Below are positions 16,568-24,743 of a stretch of 64,000 bases of DNA, one piece after another. This DNA comes from an uncultured Paraprevotella sp. (GTDB lineage: Bacteria; Bacteroidota; Bacteroidia; Bacteroidales; Bacteroidaceae): assembly GCA_944321525.1 (NCBI GenBank), contig CALULQ010000011.1, positions 32,217 to 96,216 on the forward strand, in the 5' to 3' direction. A program made the position numbers and the translations under genes. Each line of letters opens with the position of its first letter. Position 1 is the first letter of the stretch. The notes under the pieces are model-generated. The model saw only the letters and a list, made by a program, of their open reading frames with translations, ran no database searches and was not told the DNA's origin.

Positions 16568-17623
16568 TCAAAAAGGTAGTTGATTGTCGCTACCCTCCTG
16601 CTCATTTGATAGAACATATCCGCCCGCCTGTGTTTTGATGATAATACCGGCCTTGGTGGCATTATTCACTATCTGCTTGGCTCTGTCATATTTAACGGGC
16701 TTCCCTTCATTCTCCCGATACTTCATTACCCTGCTTGACAAATCTCCATGGCTGACCGCCCTCCCGTCTGAAAGGATTTCTGCGAACATCTCGCGCGTGT
16801 TGTCCTCTCGCGGCATGGCCGGGACATCACAGACAGCGGGCAATCCGTTCACCACAGAAAAAGCGAAATCGTCCGGCCTAATGTCGCGGGTTTTAACAAA
16901 CGACACTTTACTCACTTCGCCCTGCGCGGTGACGGTGACAGCGGTCTCGCACTTGCGCATGAGGTTGCTCCCCAAATGCCCCCGCGCCTTGTCATTTCCG
17001 GGATTGCAGTGTACCACGGTGGAAATATGACAATCGTATTGTTTTGATGCTGCCATCAGCAACTGCTGTATCTCTGCGGACTGCTCTATGTTGTTTGGGT
17101 CGTCCATCAAGTCCGCCGCACCGTCCAATATGACCAAATCAGGGTGAAAGACTTCCAACGAATACCGGAACACGTCTTTTCGTTGCTGTGGGGCATATTC
17201 CCGCAACATGAGGATTACCACCTCCGGTGCGTTTTCGTTCTCCGGACGGCCATCCAAACGGTTAATCCGACGGCCTACACGTGCAACGTGCCCCGGTGCC
17301 TGTTCCGTGTCTATCCACAGTATTGTCCCCTTGCCGTTGGCTGACCTGAAACATCCGCACTCCCCATGAAGATACGCACCCGCAAGTATGGTCATCAGGA
17401 AAGACTTTCTGCTGCCGGGCAATCCTATGATAACGGAGAAATTACCGCGCGTGGCAAATGGCAGTCCGTTGCACAAGAGAATGGCTTCCGGGTCGGGGTT
17501 ATCCCTCGTCAGGTCAAGTCGGGAAGCGGTGATTATATCCATCACTTCACGTGGTACACCGCTTTGGGCTTCCGCTTGTCTTTGGATTAATTCTTGTTCC
17601 AAATCGAACAAATTCACGCCCAT
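16568..17623 (-). CDS. RecA-like AAA ATPase (RepA/DnaB-type helicase candidate)
   Basis: A 351-residue ATPase. Walker A reads IIGLPGSRKSFLMTIL near residue 65, with an arginine where glycine usually precedes the lysine; LVILDGAADLMDD is the Walker B strand, and STVVHCNPGN follows. The fold is that of RepA/RadA-like hexameric helicases of mobile elements. The C-terminal part after about residue 270 resembles a winged helix (EILSDGRAVSHGDLSSRVMKY). It overlaps the preceding gene by 10 bases and is followed by the iteron-like array and the zinc-finger/DUF6371 gene. Role in replication of the element is inferred. Confidence 0.8.
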   Translation of the reverse strand: MGVNLFDLEQELIQRQAEAQSGVPREVMDIITASRLDLTRDNPDPEAILLCNGLPFATRGNFSVIIGLPGSRKSFLMTILAGAYLHGECGCFRSANGKGTILWIDTEQAPGHVARVGRRINRLDGRPENENAPEVVILMLREYAPQQRKDVFRYSLEVFHPDLVILDGAADLMDDPNNIEQSAEIQQLLMAASKQYDCHISTVVHCNPGNDKARGHLGSNLMRKCETAVTVTAQGEVSKVSFVKTRDIRPDDFAFSVVNGLPAVCDVPAMPREDNTREMFAEILSDGRAVSHGDLSSRVMKYRENEGKPVKYDRAKQIVNNATKAGIIIKTQAGGYVLSNEQEGSDNQLPF

Positions 17624-17955
17624 GATGCACCTCCTTCCTCGCCGAATAATGATAACTGCATATCATGCTTTTTCTGCCACTTAGACGGGTTCGCGCTGTA
17701 ATGCTTTGCCATGAAGTGTGTACGCTTGTCAGGTGCAACGTAAATAGCTTGTAGCAAGCCCATCGCCTCCAAATCACGAACGTAATAAGTAATGCTGTTC
17801 CGTAACACTCCCGTGGCAAACATGCAGTCGAGCGTAGTGCCAACCGTATATCGAAAGTAATTCAAAACTTTTTCAATGTCCTTTTCTTGTCGTACCTTTG
17901 CCCCTGTAAGGTTTTGGATTGGGGCGGCTTCGGTCGCTCTTTTCTTGTGTTCCAT
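17614..17955 (-). CDS. Winged-helix-like DNA-binding protein
   Basis: A 113-residue protein. VLNYFRYTVGTTLDCMFAT followed by VLRNSITYYVRDLEAMGLLQ is a typical helix-turn-helix with a recognition helix, then a short wing (AIYVAPDKRTHFM). It is expected to bind DNA in the element, and its position before the ATPase suggests a regulatory or iteron-binding role, though this is inference. The end overlaps the ATPase start by 10 bases. Confidence 0.65.
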   Translation of the reverse strand: MEHKKRATEAAPIQNLTGAKVRQEKDIEKVLNYFRYTVGTTLDCMFATGVLRNSITYYVRDLEAMGLLQAIYVAPDKRTHFMAKHYSANPSKWQKKHDMQLSLFGEEGGASWA

Positions 17956-17958
17956 AGC

Positions 17959-18243
17959 CTATCCCTCCATCAATTTAAGAACATCACTTTTTTTATAGAA
18001 TGGTTTGCGCCCTACCTTCACATTCTTCAAGTAGCCGTCGCGATTCCACCGCCACAGAGAATTGGTCGTTACTCCCAACATCTCTGCGGTCTGTTGAGGC
18101 GTAAGATACTCCTCATCTTCTTTTTCTTCCTTTGCAGCCGCCTTGGCTTCCGCGATTAGTGTCAACGCGAACTCCTTCAAGTCCGCAAGCGAAAGGATTG
18201 CACACATTCCGTTCCCTGAATCCAACAAATCTTTAATTTTCAT
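17959..18243 (-). CDS. Excisionase-like helix-turn-helix protein
   Basis: A 94-residue protein whose second half (YLTPQQTAEMLGVTTNSLWR, then WNRDGYLKNVKVGRKPFYKK) is the MerR/excisionase-type HTH_17 domain, with the recognition helix and the wing. Such proteins direct excision and regulate the integrase or adjacent operon. It is 3 bases upstream of the winged-helix gene in the same direction, so they are coexpressed. The N-terminal 40 residues are acidic/helical. Confidence 0.85.
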   Translation of the reverse strand: MKIKDLLDSGNGMCAILSLADLKEFALTLIAEAKAAAKEEKEDEEYLTPQQTAEMLGVTTNSLWRWNRDGYLKNVKVGRKPFYKKSDVLKLMEG

Positions 18244-18405
18244 GTTTTAATATTTAAACGGCGGATTTCCGCGTCTGTTTGGGGAGTTTCCCCCGCTTCT
18301 TCCGCTTCTCCGTCCAACAACGGCACAAACAGAAAATGCCGCATCGAACTTAGACACGGCAAAAGTAAATGTGGAATCAAGCAAAAAAAAGAAATTGGAG
18401 GAATT

Positions 18406-18440
18406 GGTAAGTATTGGTGGTAAGTATTGGCGGTAAGTAT
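18406..18440. repeat. Three direct GGTAAGTAT repeats
   Basis: GGTAAGTAT at 18406, 18419 and 18432, each 13 bases apart, between the unknown gene at 18463 and the excisionase-like gene. They may bind the HTH protein and control its own operon; the region 18244-18462 shows no other feature. Confidence 0.6.
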
Positions 18441-18462
18441 ATTAGATTACATTAAACGACAT

Positions 18463-19188
18463 TTACAATTTCCTCCTAAACCAATCCTCACTACATTTTA
18501 TTATACCTGCATTCTTTAATTCATGGGCGTATTTCTTTCTTAATCTATCAAGATTCTCTATTTTAGGCTTCCCGAACTTGTCTTTTTCTTTTGCCCATTT
18601 GCCAATCAATCGCGCGATTTCTTCGTCAGATTTTCCAACCAACTCATCCAACAACTCCACATTTCCCTTAAACAGTTTTTTCAGCTCATCGCTATATCCG
18701 GTCGGCATATCTGATGGATGCTGCTCTACACCGCACAACTCACTTGCATCTTGTTGGAAAACTCCGGCCAACTTCCCTCTTAGATTGACCAACATCGCCG
18801 TCACATCCGTGAACATCGCCAGCAAATGCACTCGCTTCCACTCCGTCAACTCCGGCTCTTCGCCTTTCGTTCCGGTCACTATGTACGCATATCGGTTGCA
18901 GTCAAACAACCCGCACCGCACCGCCATGGACAATCTATCCATAACCACGTCCGCATATCCTTCCACATCTTCCAGCCTTTCATCTGTGAATGTAGCAAGC
19001 TGCCCGCATTGCGTTCTTATCTCTTTCATGTACTCTTCTAACGACAGTGCATCCTCATTCCACTCACCTACATAATTGAAGTGATACAAATCATGGACTT
19101 CCCTCATTGTTTGAGGTTTGTTTTGGATGAACAGACTTAACAATGAAATCCCATCCTTTAATCCCTTTAATCCTAATGCGTAGTTCAT
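18463..19188 (-). CDS. Element protein of unknown function (241 aa)
   Basis: The ATG at 19188 (MNYALGLKGLKDGISLLS) is chosen because the open frame before it (rich in phenylalanine) looks like non-coding sequence. The protein is mainly helical and cytoplasmic; the C-terminal part (DEEIARLIGKWAKEKDKFGK) is charged. No family was recognised. It lies between the ORF6N gene and the repeat array, so it belongs to the element's control/accessory region. A standing alternative is a cargo gene such as an abortive-infection protein, for which there is no direct evidence. Confidence 0.7.
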   Translation of the reverse strand: MNYALGLKGLKDGISLLSLFIQNKPQTMREVHDLYHFNYVGEWNEDALSLEEYMKEIRTQCGQLATFTDERLEDVEGYADVVMDRLSMAVRCGLFDCNRYAYIVTGTKGEEPELTEWKRVHLLAMFTDVTAMLVNLRGKLAGVFQQDASELCGVEQHPSDMPTGYSDELKKLFKGNVELLDELVGKSDEEIARLIGKWAKEKDKFGKPKIENLDRLRKKYAHELKNAGIIKCSEDWFRRKL

Positions 19189-19278
19189 TCTCTTGTGTTC
19201 AAAGAAATGGAAGAAAAAAATTTTGCCTGCACTCAATGCCGGACGTTATCATTTCATAGGGGGGGGTGGCCCCCTCCC

Positions 19279-19860
19279 TCATTTCTCTTCATCCCTCCGC
19301 TCCTGAATCGCCTTAAATCCGATAGGTTGAGGCTTTGAAGCCTTCTTCTGCTTGGCGGCAAGCTGCGAGAGAGCCAAATAAATATCGTCCAATTCCTTGC
19401 GGGTGTCCTCCGACAGGTCATTGATTGCGGCCATCGTCTCCTCGCTGGCCTCCTCCAACTCTTTGAGCCGGGCTTTCAGCTCCTCCAACTCCTTGTTTGT
19501 ATTCACTTGCGACAAGCCTTGCCGTATGGCCACGAATGCCCGCATGATGCCGATATTCACCTCTATGGCCAAATCACTGTTTAGTACGCCGGACAGCATC
19601 GCAAGCCCTTGTTCCGTGAAAGCATAAGGCAGCTTGCGCACACCGCCCCAATTTGAAGTCACAAAGTGTGATTTCAAGTTTTCCCATTCCTCTTTGGTCA
19701 ACTGAAACATGAAATCAGGCGGAAACCTTTTCATGTTCCTTTTCACGGCCTGATTCAACGCCCGCACCTCCACTTGGTAGAGTGCTGCCAAATCCTTGTC
19801 CAGCATTACTTTCACGCCTCTCACCTCGTAAATCCTACTCTGAATTACTGCCAATTCCAT
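19279..19860 (-). CDS. ORF6N-domain protein
   Basis: A 193-residue protein. The first 120 residues are the ORF6N domain of the KilA-N group: [38 protein letters not shown], and [21 protein letters not shown]-terminal coiled segment ([20 protein letters not shown]) follows. Such proteins occur in phages, phage satellites and Bacteroidetes islands and are thought to bind DNA; none has an established role here. It is 13 bases upstream of the integrase in the same direction. Confidence 0.9.
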   Translation of the reverse strand: MELAVIQSRIYEVRGVKVMLDKDLAALYQVEVRALNQAVKRNMKRFPPDFMFQLTKEEWENLKSHFVTSNWGGVRKLPYAFTEQGLAMLSGVLNSDLAIEVNIGIMRAFVAIRQGLSQVNTNKELEELKARLKELEEASEETMAAINDLSEDTRKELDDIYLALSQLAAKQKKASKPQPIGFKAIQERRDEEK

Positions 19861-19873
19861 ACACTTGTATCAT

Positions 19874-21379
19874 TTAATCCAACAATGAAACTACTTCCTT
19901 TTTCACCTCCTCATCGATTCCCCGGTAACGGGCAAACGCCTTACTCCCCTCTGCGTGGCCTGACATGGAAGCAATCAGGTTCGGGTCTTTCACCTTTTTA
20001 TAAAGGTTGCCCACGAAGCACCGCCGCGCCATGTGACTGCTTGCCACCTCGTTGATAGGCCGCTGTTCCTCTTTCCCGGTCACACTGTTTACCACGGTCA
20101 CCAGCCGGGTCACACCGCACAACCGGAATATCTCTTTTATATCATCATTATACTTTTGGGGGCTGATAAAAGGAAACATCCTTCCTTTTGCGTCCACGCC
20201 CTTGTATTTCTCCACCAACGCCAACGCACGGGCATTCAGGGGAACACGCACCACGTTCTGCCTTTCCCCCTTGGTCTTGTGCGGAATGTACTCCACCGCA
20301 CCCCCTATCAAATTTCTCTCGGTCAGCCGCATCAAGTCACTCACCCGGCACCCAATGCAACATTGGAAAACGAATATGTCCCTTTGCACGGCCAATTCCG
20401 GATGCCCTGCAAGGTCGAAGTCGGCAATTCGGTTGCGCTCGGACAGATTAATATAATAAGGTGTACCATAGTGTTCTGATACTACCCCCTCATAACCGAC
20501 AAACGGATTATTCCTTGTGATTTTCTTCTCATTCAACCAATTGAAGAACGCTTTGAGTTTATTAAACAAGGCACAAATCGTATTATTCCCGCGTGGTTGC
20601 GGTTTCGGATTTTTGCGCTTAACATCTGTGAATGCAGGTATCTGCCTGAAAATTCCCGGATAGTCTTCCAACAAGGCATGCTCATTCCTTAAAAAGGATT
20701 CTATATCCTCTATCGTCTCGCTGTCCATCGTGTCTACATCCAGCATGAAGCCTTTTCGCGTTGAATCCGAAAGCCAAATAAATGCCTCATATCGTTTCAA
20801 CGCCCGCACCAATACATCGAAGTTCTTCTTCCACACATCCGATTTATCACCCTCGCGCTTTCCGTTCACCTTCTTCTTGGCATTGTCCCGGAAGTCCGCC
20901 ATAAGGTCGAAAAAAGAACGCTTGCTGGCTTTGACACTTTCCGCCTCTATCTCCTGACGCTCCTTTTCCATCAGTTCCGCAATGTGCTGATAGCTTATAT
21001 TCTCTATATTGGTGTTTTCCTTGTTGATGAGCCGCAATGAGGTGGCAATCCACTCCGTTGTCAGTTCATCCTTATGTTTCTCGGAGGTAGCATCACAGAT
21101 TTTAATGATTCGCTGCAAGTAAAGAGCCAGTTTCATGCCTGTTTCCTCCAGCTCCTTTACTTCTGCAAAATTATGCTTCCCCCGTCTCGGAATGTCTATC
21201 TCATAACTTGCGCACCTTGCGCGTGCCCCCCTTTCCGCCTGAATGAACCTTTTAGGGTCAACAAACAAGCCGCTCCTGAATTGCGGGCAAAATTGCTTGG
21301 TCACATAGAGGCGGACTATTATTTCCGCCTTGCCGTCTTCACGGACTTTTGATAATTTCACATCATTAACCCTTGCCAT
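19874..21379 (-). CDS. Tyrosine-type integrase of the tRNA-Leu element
   Basis: A recombinase of about 501 residues. The start is taken at 21379 (MARVNDVKLSKVREDGKAEI), where an arm-binding domain begins; a longer frame to 21427 is possible. The catalytic domain shows CRVSDLMRLTERN (Arg I), HMARRCFVGNLY (H-x-x-R) and MSGHAEGSKAFARYRGI (His and the nucleophilic Tyr). The centre (residues 130-290) is the core-binding part. It lies 194 bases from the right repeat and reads inward, next to arm-type sites, so it mediates integration of this element at tRNA-Leu. Confidence 0.93.
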   Translation of the reverse strand: MARVNDVKLSKVREDGKAEIIVRLYVTKQFCPQFRSGLFVDPKRFIQAERGARARCASYEIDIPRRGKHNFAEVKELEETGMKLALYLQRIIKICDATSEKHKDELTTEWIATSLRLINKENTNIENISYQHIAELMEKERQEIEAESVKASKRSFFDLMADFRDNAKKKVNGKREGDKSDVWKKNFDVLVRALKRYEAFIWLSDSTRKGFMLDVDTMDSETIEDIESFLRNEHALLEDYPGIFRQIPAFTDVKRKNPKPQPRGNNTICALFNKLKAFFNWLNEKKITRNNPFVGYEGVVSEHYGTPYYINLSERNRIADFDLAGHPELAVQRDIFVFQCCIGCRVSDLMRLTERNLIGGAVEYIPHKTKGERQNVVRVPLNARALALVEKYKGVDAKGRMFPFISPQKYNDDIKEIFRLCGVTRLVTVVNSVTGKEEQRPINEVASSHMARRCFVGNLYKKVKDPNLIASMSGHAEGSKAFARYRGIDEEVKKEVVSLLD

Positions 21380-21437
21380 AATCTGTAAACTTAATCGCAC
21401 AACAAAGATACAAAATCGAGGTCGCATAAAAAAGTTT

Positions 21438-21489
21438 TGTGCGACTTTTGTGCGACTTCATTGCAATTTTGTGCGACTTTGTGCGACTT
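21438..21489. repeat. Phased TGTGCGACTT arm-type sites
   Basis: TGTGCGACTT occurs at 21438, 21449, 21470 and 21480, spaced 11, 21 and 10 bases, close to whole helical turns. Two related boxes lie at the left end (12210, 12221). They look like integrase arm-binding sites. Confidence 0.75.
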
Positions 21490-21572
21490 TTACAAAAATT
21501 AGCAATCCGCCAATTCACTGATTATCATTATACTTACATGTATTTGGTTTTATGGCATTTTACACTTAATAT

Positions 21573-21589
21573 TCCCGCTTCGAGTACTC
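21573..21589. repeat. attR, 17-bp direct repeat
   Basis: TCCCGCTTCGAGTACTC, identical to the tRNA-Leu end at 12138-12154. It marks the right boundary of the element. Confidence 0.9.
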
Positions 21590-21590
21590 T

Positions 21591-21633
21591 AAATGCTAAC
21601 CGCTTCTTGCGAGCCGTTAGCATTTTTCTATTT
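21591..21633 (+). terminator. Displaced terminator of the tRNA operon
   Basis: AATGCTAACCGCT and AGCCGTTAGCATT pair around a small loop, followed by TTTCTATTT. It is directly after attR, so it was the original terminator behind tRNA-Leu before the element inserted. Confidence 0.7.
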
Positions 21634-21922
21634 CCAGACGTGTCAAGGCCGGCTTCTTGAGTAGGTGAAGGAAGCTGCCAAGCCGGGACAACAAGGATTT
21701 ACAGCCACAAAGAGACGCGGAGCCCGGTTGCCGCCGTCCGCTGCGCATACCCACGGCAAATTTGTGTCATCGGACGGGCAGAATCCTGTCAAAAGCTACT
21801 TGAATACTTTTCTGCTATTTTATTGCACGTTTGTGTTATCCCGTTCGGAATTAAAGCGCCAAATTTGCACCCAAATCAGGCGCAACCGCGTGTGAACAAA
21901 TACATTTCAAGAACGAACATTT
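21634..21922. other. Intergenic region before the GH43-like gene
   Basis: About 290 bases with no ORF or repeat I can support. The last 80 bases before 21923 are AT-richer and probably hold the promoter, but no clear TAnnTTTG box is seen. Confidence 0.5.
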
Positions 21923-22948
21923 ATGCAGAAGAAAAAGTATCTATTGTTTTTAGGCGCATGGGCCTGCCTCTTCATGGCGGGCGTCGGCGCGTGCCGCAAG
22001 CCAGCCCCGAGGACCATCGTGCCGGGCACGGTGTGGCATGACACGGAGGGGAATCCCATCAACGCCCATGGGGGAGGCATCTTGTATCACGACGGCACCT
22101 ATTACTGGTATGGGGAATACAAGGGCGACTCCACGCGCTACAGCCCGGACATCTGCGTGGGATGGCGGGCCGAGGCTGGCGGAGTGGCGTGCTATTCGTC
22201 GGCCGACCTGGCGGAATGGACCTTCGAGGGCGTGGTGCTGCCGCCCGACACGGCCGACCCGCGTTCGGACCTCCACCCTTCTCAAATCATAGAGCGCCCC
22301 AAAGTGGTCTACAACGACAAGACGGAGAAGTTCGTCATGTGGGTGCACATCGACGACCCGAACTACGAGAAGGCGCACGCGGGAGTAGCCGTAGCCGACT
22401 CGCCCACGGGCCCGTTCACCTACCTGGGCTCCTGCAAGCCAAACGGGGAAGACAGCCGCGACCAGACCCTGTTCAAGGACGACGACGGGCGAGCCTACCA
22501 CATTTATTCGTCGGAGTGGAACAAGACGCTCCACATCGGACTACTGAACGAGGACTACACCCGGCACACGGGGACTTACACGCGCAACTTCGTAGGCCAG
22601 TATCGCGAGGCGCCGGCCGTGTTCAAACACGAGGGGAAGTATTACCTCATCCCTTCCGGCTGCACGGGATGGGACCCGAACACGGCGCAATGCGCGGTGG
22701 CGGACTCCATGCTGGGCGAATGGACGGTGATCGGCAATCCCTGCAAGGGGGAGGGCGCGGAAACGACCTTCGGGGCGCAAAGCACCTTCGTGCTGCCCGT
22801 CGAGGGGCAGGAGGGGCGGCTCGTAGCCATGTTCGACCGCTGGAACAAGACCGACCTGGACGACTCGCGCTACGTGTGGCTCCCCATCGCGTTCACCGAC
22901 GGCCGGCCGGTGATTGAGTGGAAAGACGCTTGGAACCTTGACGAATGA
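21923..22948 (+). CDS. GH43-like glycoside hydrolase, lipoprotein
   Basis: A 341-residue protein. The N-terminus is a lipoprotein signal ending in the lipobox AGVGAC (cysteine 24). The rest looks like a five-bladed beta-propeller of family 43: NPINAHGGGILYHDGTYYWY is blade 1, ERPKVVYNDKTEKFVMWVH another, and DQTLFKDDDGRAYHIYSSE a third, with YREAPAVFKHEGKYYLIPSG near the catalytic acid. The AHGGG start instead of an AxxDP motif resembles subfamilies acting on beta-1,3-galactan or galactose-containing chains. It precedes the GH35-like gene by 36 bases. Surface or periplasmic attachment is expected. Confidence 0.8.
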   Translation: MQKKKYLLFLGAWACLFMAGVGACRKPAPRTIVPGTVWHDTEGNPINAHGGGILYHDGTYYWYGEYKGDSTRYSPDICVGWRAEAGGVACYSSADLAEWTFEGVVLPPDTADPRSDLHPSQIIERPKVVYNDKTEKFVMWVHIDDPNYEKAHAGVAVADSPTGPFTYLGSCKPNGEDSRDQTLFKDDDGRAYHIYSSEWNKTLHIGLLNEDYTRHTGTYTRNFVGQYREAPAVFKHEGKYYLIPSGCTGWDPNTAQCAVADSMLGEWTVIGNPCKGEGAETTFGAQSTFVLPVEGQEGRLVAMFDRWNKTDLDDSRYVWLPIAFTDGRPVIEWKDAWNLDE

Positions 22949-22984
22949 AATACGCTGTTTCATGAACGAATTCAATCCATACGA

Positions 22985-24718
22985 ATGAAGAAGACTTTGC
23001 TATCACTGGCCCTCTCGCTCGCTCTCGTTGGCGGGAGGGCGCAGGCGGGCGGCCCCGACCACCCGCACCTGGACAGGCGGAACGGACAGACGCAACTCAT
23101 CGTGGACGGCAAGCCTTGGCTGATGCTGGCCGCCGAGCTGCACAACTCGGCAACCGGCAGCGCCCACCGCATGGCTCCCGTCTGGGGGCAGATGGCCGCC
23201 AAGAACGTCAACACCGTGCTGGCCCCCGTCAGCTGGGAGCTCATAGAGCCGGAAGAAGGGCGGTTTGACTTCGCCCAAGTGGACAGCATCATCGCGGGCG
23301 CCCAGGGGGCCGGGCTCAAGGTGGGCATCCTGTGGTTCGGGAGCTGGAAGAACGGGCTTTCCACCTACGCCCCGTCATGGGTGAAGCTGGACACGCGGCG
23401 CTTCCCGCTGGCCTGCTTCAACGACGGAAGGAAGGCCAACATGCTCTCCACCCTGGGGCGCGAAACCATGGAGGCCGACGCACGGGCCTTCGCCGCGATG
23501 ATGGAGCACATCAAGGCAACGGACCACGACCACACAGTAGTCGTGGTGCAGGTGGAAAACGAGATGGGGGCGCTGGACTTGGCCGCGGCCTTCTGGGGCA
23601 CGCCCAACCGCGCCATACGCGACTATTCGCCCGCTGCCAACCGCGCCTTCAAGGGACAGGTGCCCGAAGCGCTGACCGACTACTTGGCGGAACACCGCAA
23701 GGAGCTGCACCCCGCCATCCGCCAAGCCTGGGAGGCCAACGGAAGCAAGCGGACGGGCACGTGGGAAGAGGTGTTCGGCAAAGGGCAGCCCGGCAGCGGC
23801 ACAGACCGATGGATGGACGAGTATCCCTACCTGACGGAAGAAATCTTCATGGCCTGGCACTACGCCACCTACGTGGAGCATGTCGCCTCGCGGGGCAAGC
23901 AGGCCTACGCCCTGCCCATGTATGTCAACGCATGGCTGAAATTCAGCAGCTGGGAGGAACCGGGCAAATATCCGTCAGGGGGCCCGTTGCCGCACGTGTT
24001 CGACATCTGGCGCGCGGCGGCCCCGTCCATTGACTTCTTCGCCCCGGACATCTATGCCATAGAAATCTTCGACGAGACCTGCCGGCAATACGCCGCCGGG
24101 GGGAACCCGCTGTTCATCCCCGAGACGACGGCCGACGCGGCGGGCGCGGCGCGGGCGTTCTACGCCTTCGGCCACTACGGGGCCATCTGCTACTCGCCCT
24201 TCGGGATAGACCGGTGGTGGTCCGTGGGCGACCCGTCGTATGACAAGGCCTTCGGCTACCTGAAGCACCTCGCCCCCTACATCCAGTCGGCGGCCGGGAC
24301 TCCCCGCCTGGCGGGACTGCTCATCGACGGCCCCAAGCGCACCGACAGCGTGGAGCTGGGGGAATACGTCATCAGCATCGGGCCCCACTCGAACAACCGC
24401 GTCATGGCCCTGGCCGGCATCGTGACGAAGAAAGAGGAGCCGCAATCCTCCAACGGCGGGACGGCCGGCCTGCTGGTCATCGAGATGGGCGAGGGCGATT
24501 TCCTGCTGGCCGGGTTCGGCGACATGATGGTCACCATCGGGAAAGGCAGCCGCTGCAAGACGGACAACCTGGGGCTGCTCTCAGTGGACGAAATCACCTT
24601 CGCGGACGACGGGGAAATGCTGTGCCACCGGCTCAACGGCGACGAGGCGACGCACTGCTGCGTCTCCATCGGCAAGGACGAGGCCAAGGCTTTCAGGATA
24701 AAAATGTATGGATATTGA
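22985..24718 (+). CDS. GH35-like beta-galactosidase (DUF5597-type C-terminus)
   Basis: A 577-residue secreted protein. The signal peptide MKKTLLSLALSLALVGGRAQA is followed by a TIM-barrel: WLMLAAELHNS, NVNTVLAPVSWELIEPEEG, VVVVQVENEMGAL with the acid/base Glu, and NPLFIPETTADA for the nucleophile region. This is the pattern of family 35-type beta-galactosidases of Bacteroidetes with a C-terminal DUF5597 domain (after about residue 420). It removes terminal galactose from oligosaccharides. It is downstream of the GH43-like gene and upstream of the beta-helix gene in one direction, so a shared galactan-containing substrate is inferred. Confidence 0.85.
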   Translation: MKKTLLSLALSLALVGGRAQAGGPDHPHLDRRNGQTQLIVDGKPWLMLAAELHNSATGSAHRMAPVWGQMAAKNVNTVLAPVSWELIEPEEGRFDFAQVDSIIAGAQGAGLKVGILWFGSWKNGLSTYAPSWVKLDTRRFPLACFNDGRKANMLSTLGRETMEADARAFAAMMEHIKATDHDHTVVVVQVENEMGALDLAAAFWGTPNRAIRDYSPAANRAFKGQVPEALTDYLAEHRKELHPAIRQAWEANGSKRTGTWEEVFGKGQPGSGTDRWMDEYPYLTEEIFMAWHYATYVEHVASRGKQAYALPMYVNAWLKFSSWEEPGKYPSGGPLPHVFDIWRAAAPSIDFFAPDIYAIEIFDETCRQYAAGGNPLFIPETTADAAGAARAFYAFGHYGAICYSPFGIDRWWSVGDPSYDKAFGYLKHLAPYIQSAAGTPRLAGLLIDGPKRTDSVELGEYVISIGPHSNNRVMALAGIVTKKEEPQSSNGGTAGLLVIEMGEGDFLLAGFGDMMVTIGKGSRCKTDNLGLLSVDEITFADDGEMLCHRLNGDEATHCCVSIGKDEAKAFRIKMYGY

Positions 24719-24743
24719 CAAGACAAACACAAGACATAGCATC

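Larger units (their letters stand above)
12138..21589. mobile_element. Integrated element in tRNA-Leu (about 9.45 kb), satellite- or IME-like
   Basis: Bounded by the 17-base repeat TCCCGCTTCGAGTACTC at 12138-12154 and 21573-21589. The left copy is the tRNA-Leu 3' end. A tyrosine integrase lies next to the right end and reads inward, as usual for tRNA-targeted islands. Nearly all genes point left: integrase, ORF6N protein, unknown, HTH, winged-helix, RecA-like ATPase, zinc-finger/DUF6371, RusA, small ORF, and three overlapping unknown genes, one of them split by an IS982 element. No relaxase, conjugation or phage-structure gene is visible, so it depends on a helper if it moves. Confidence 0.9.
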
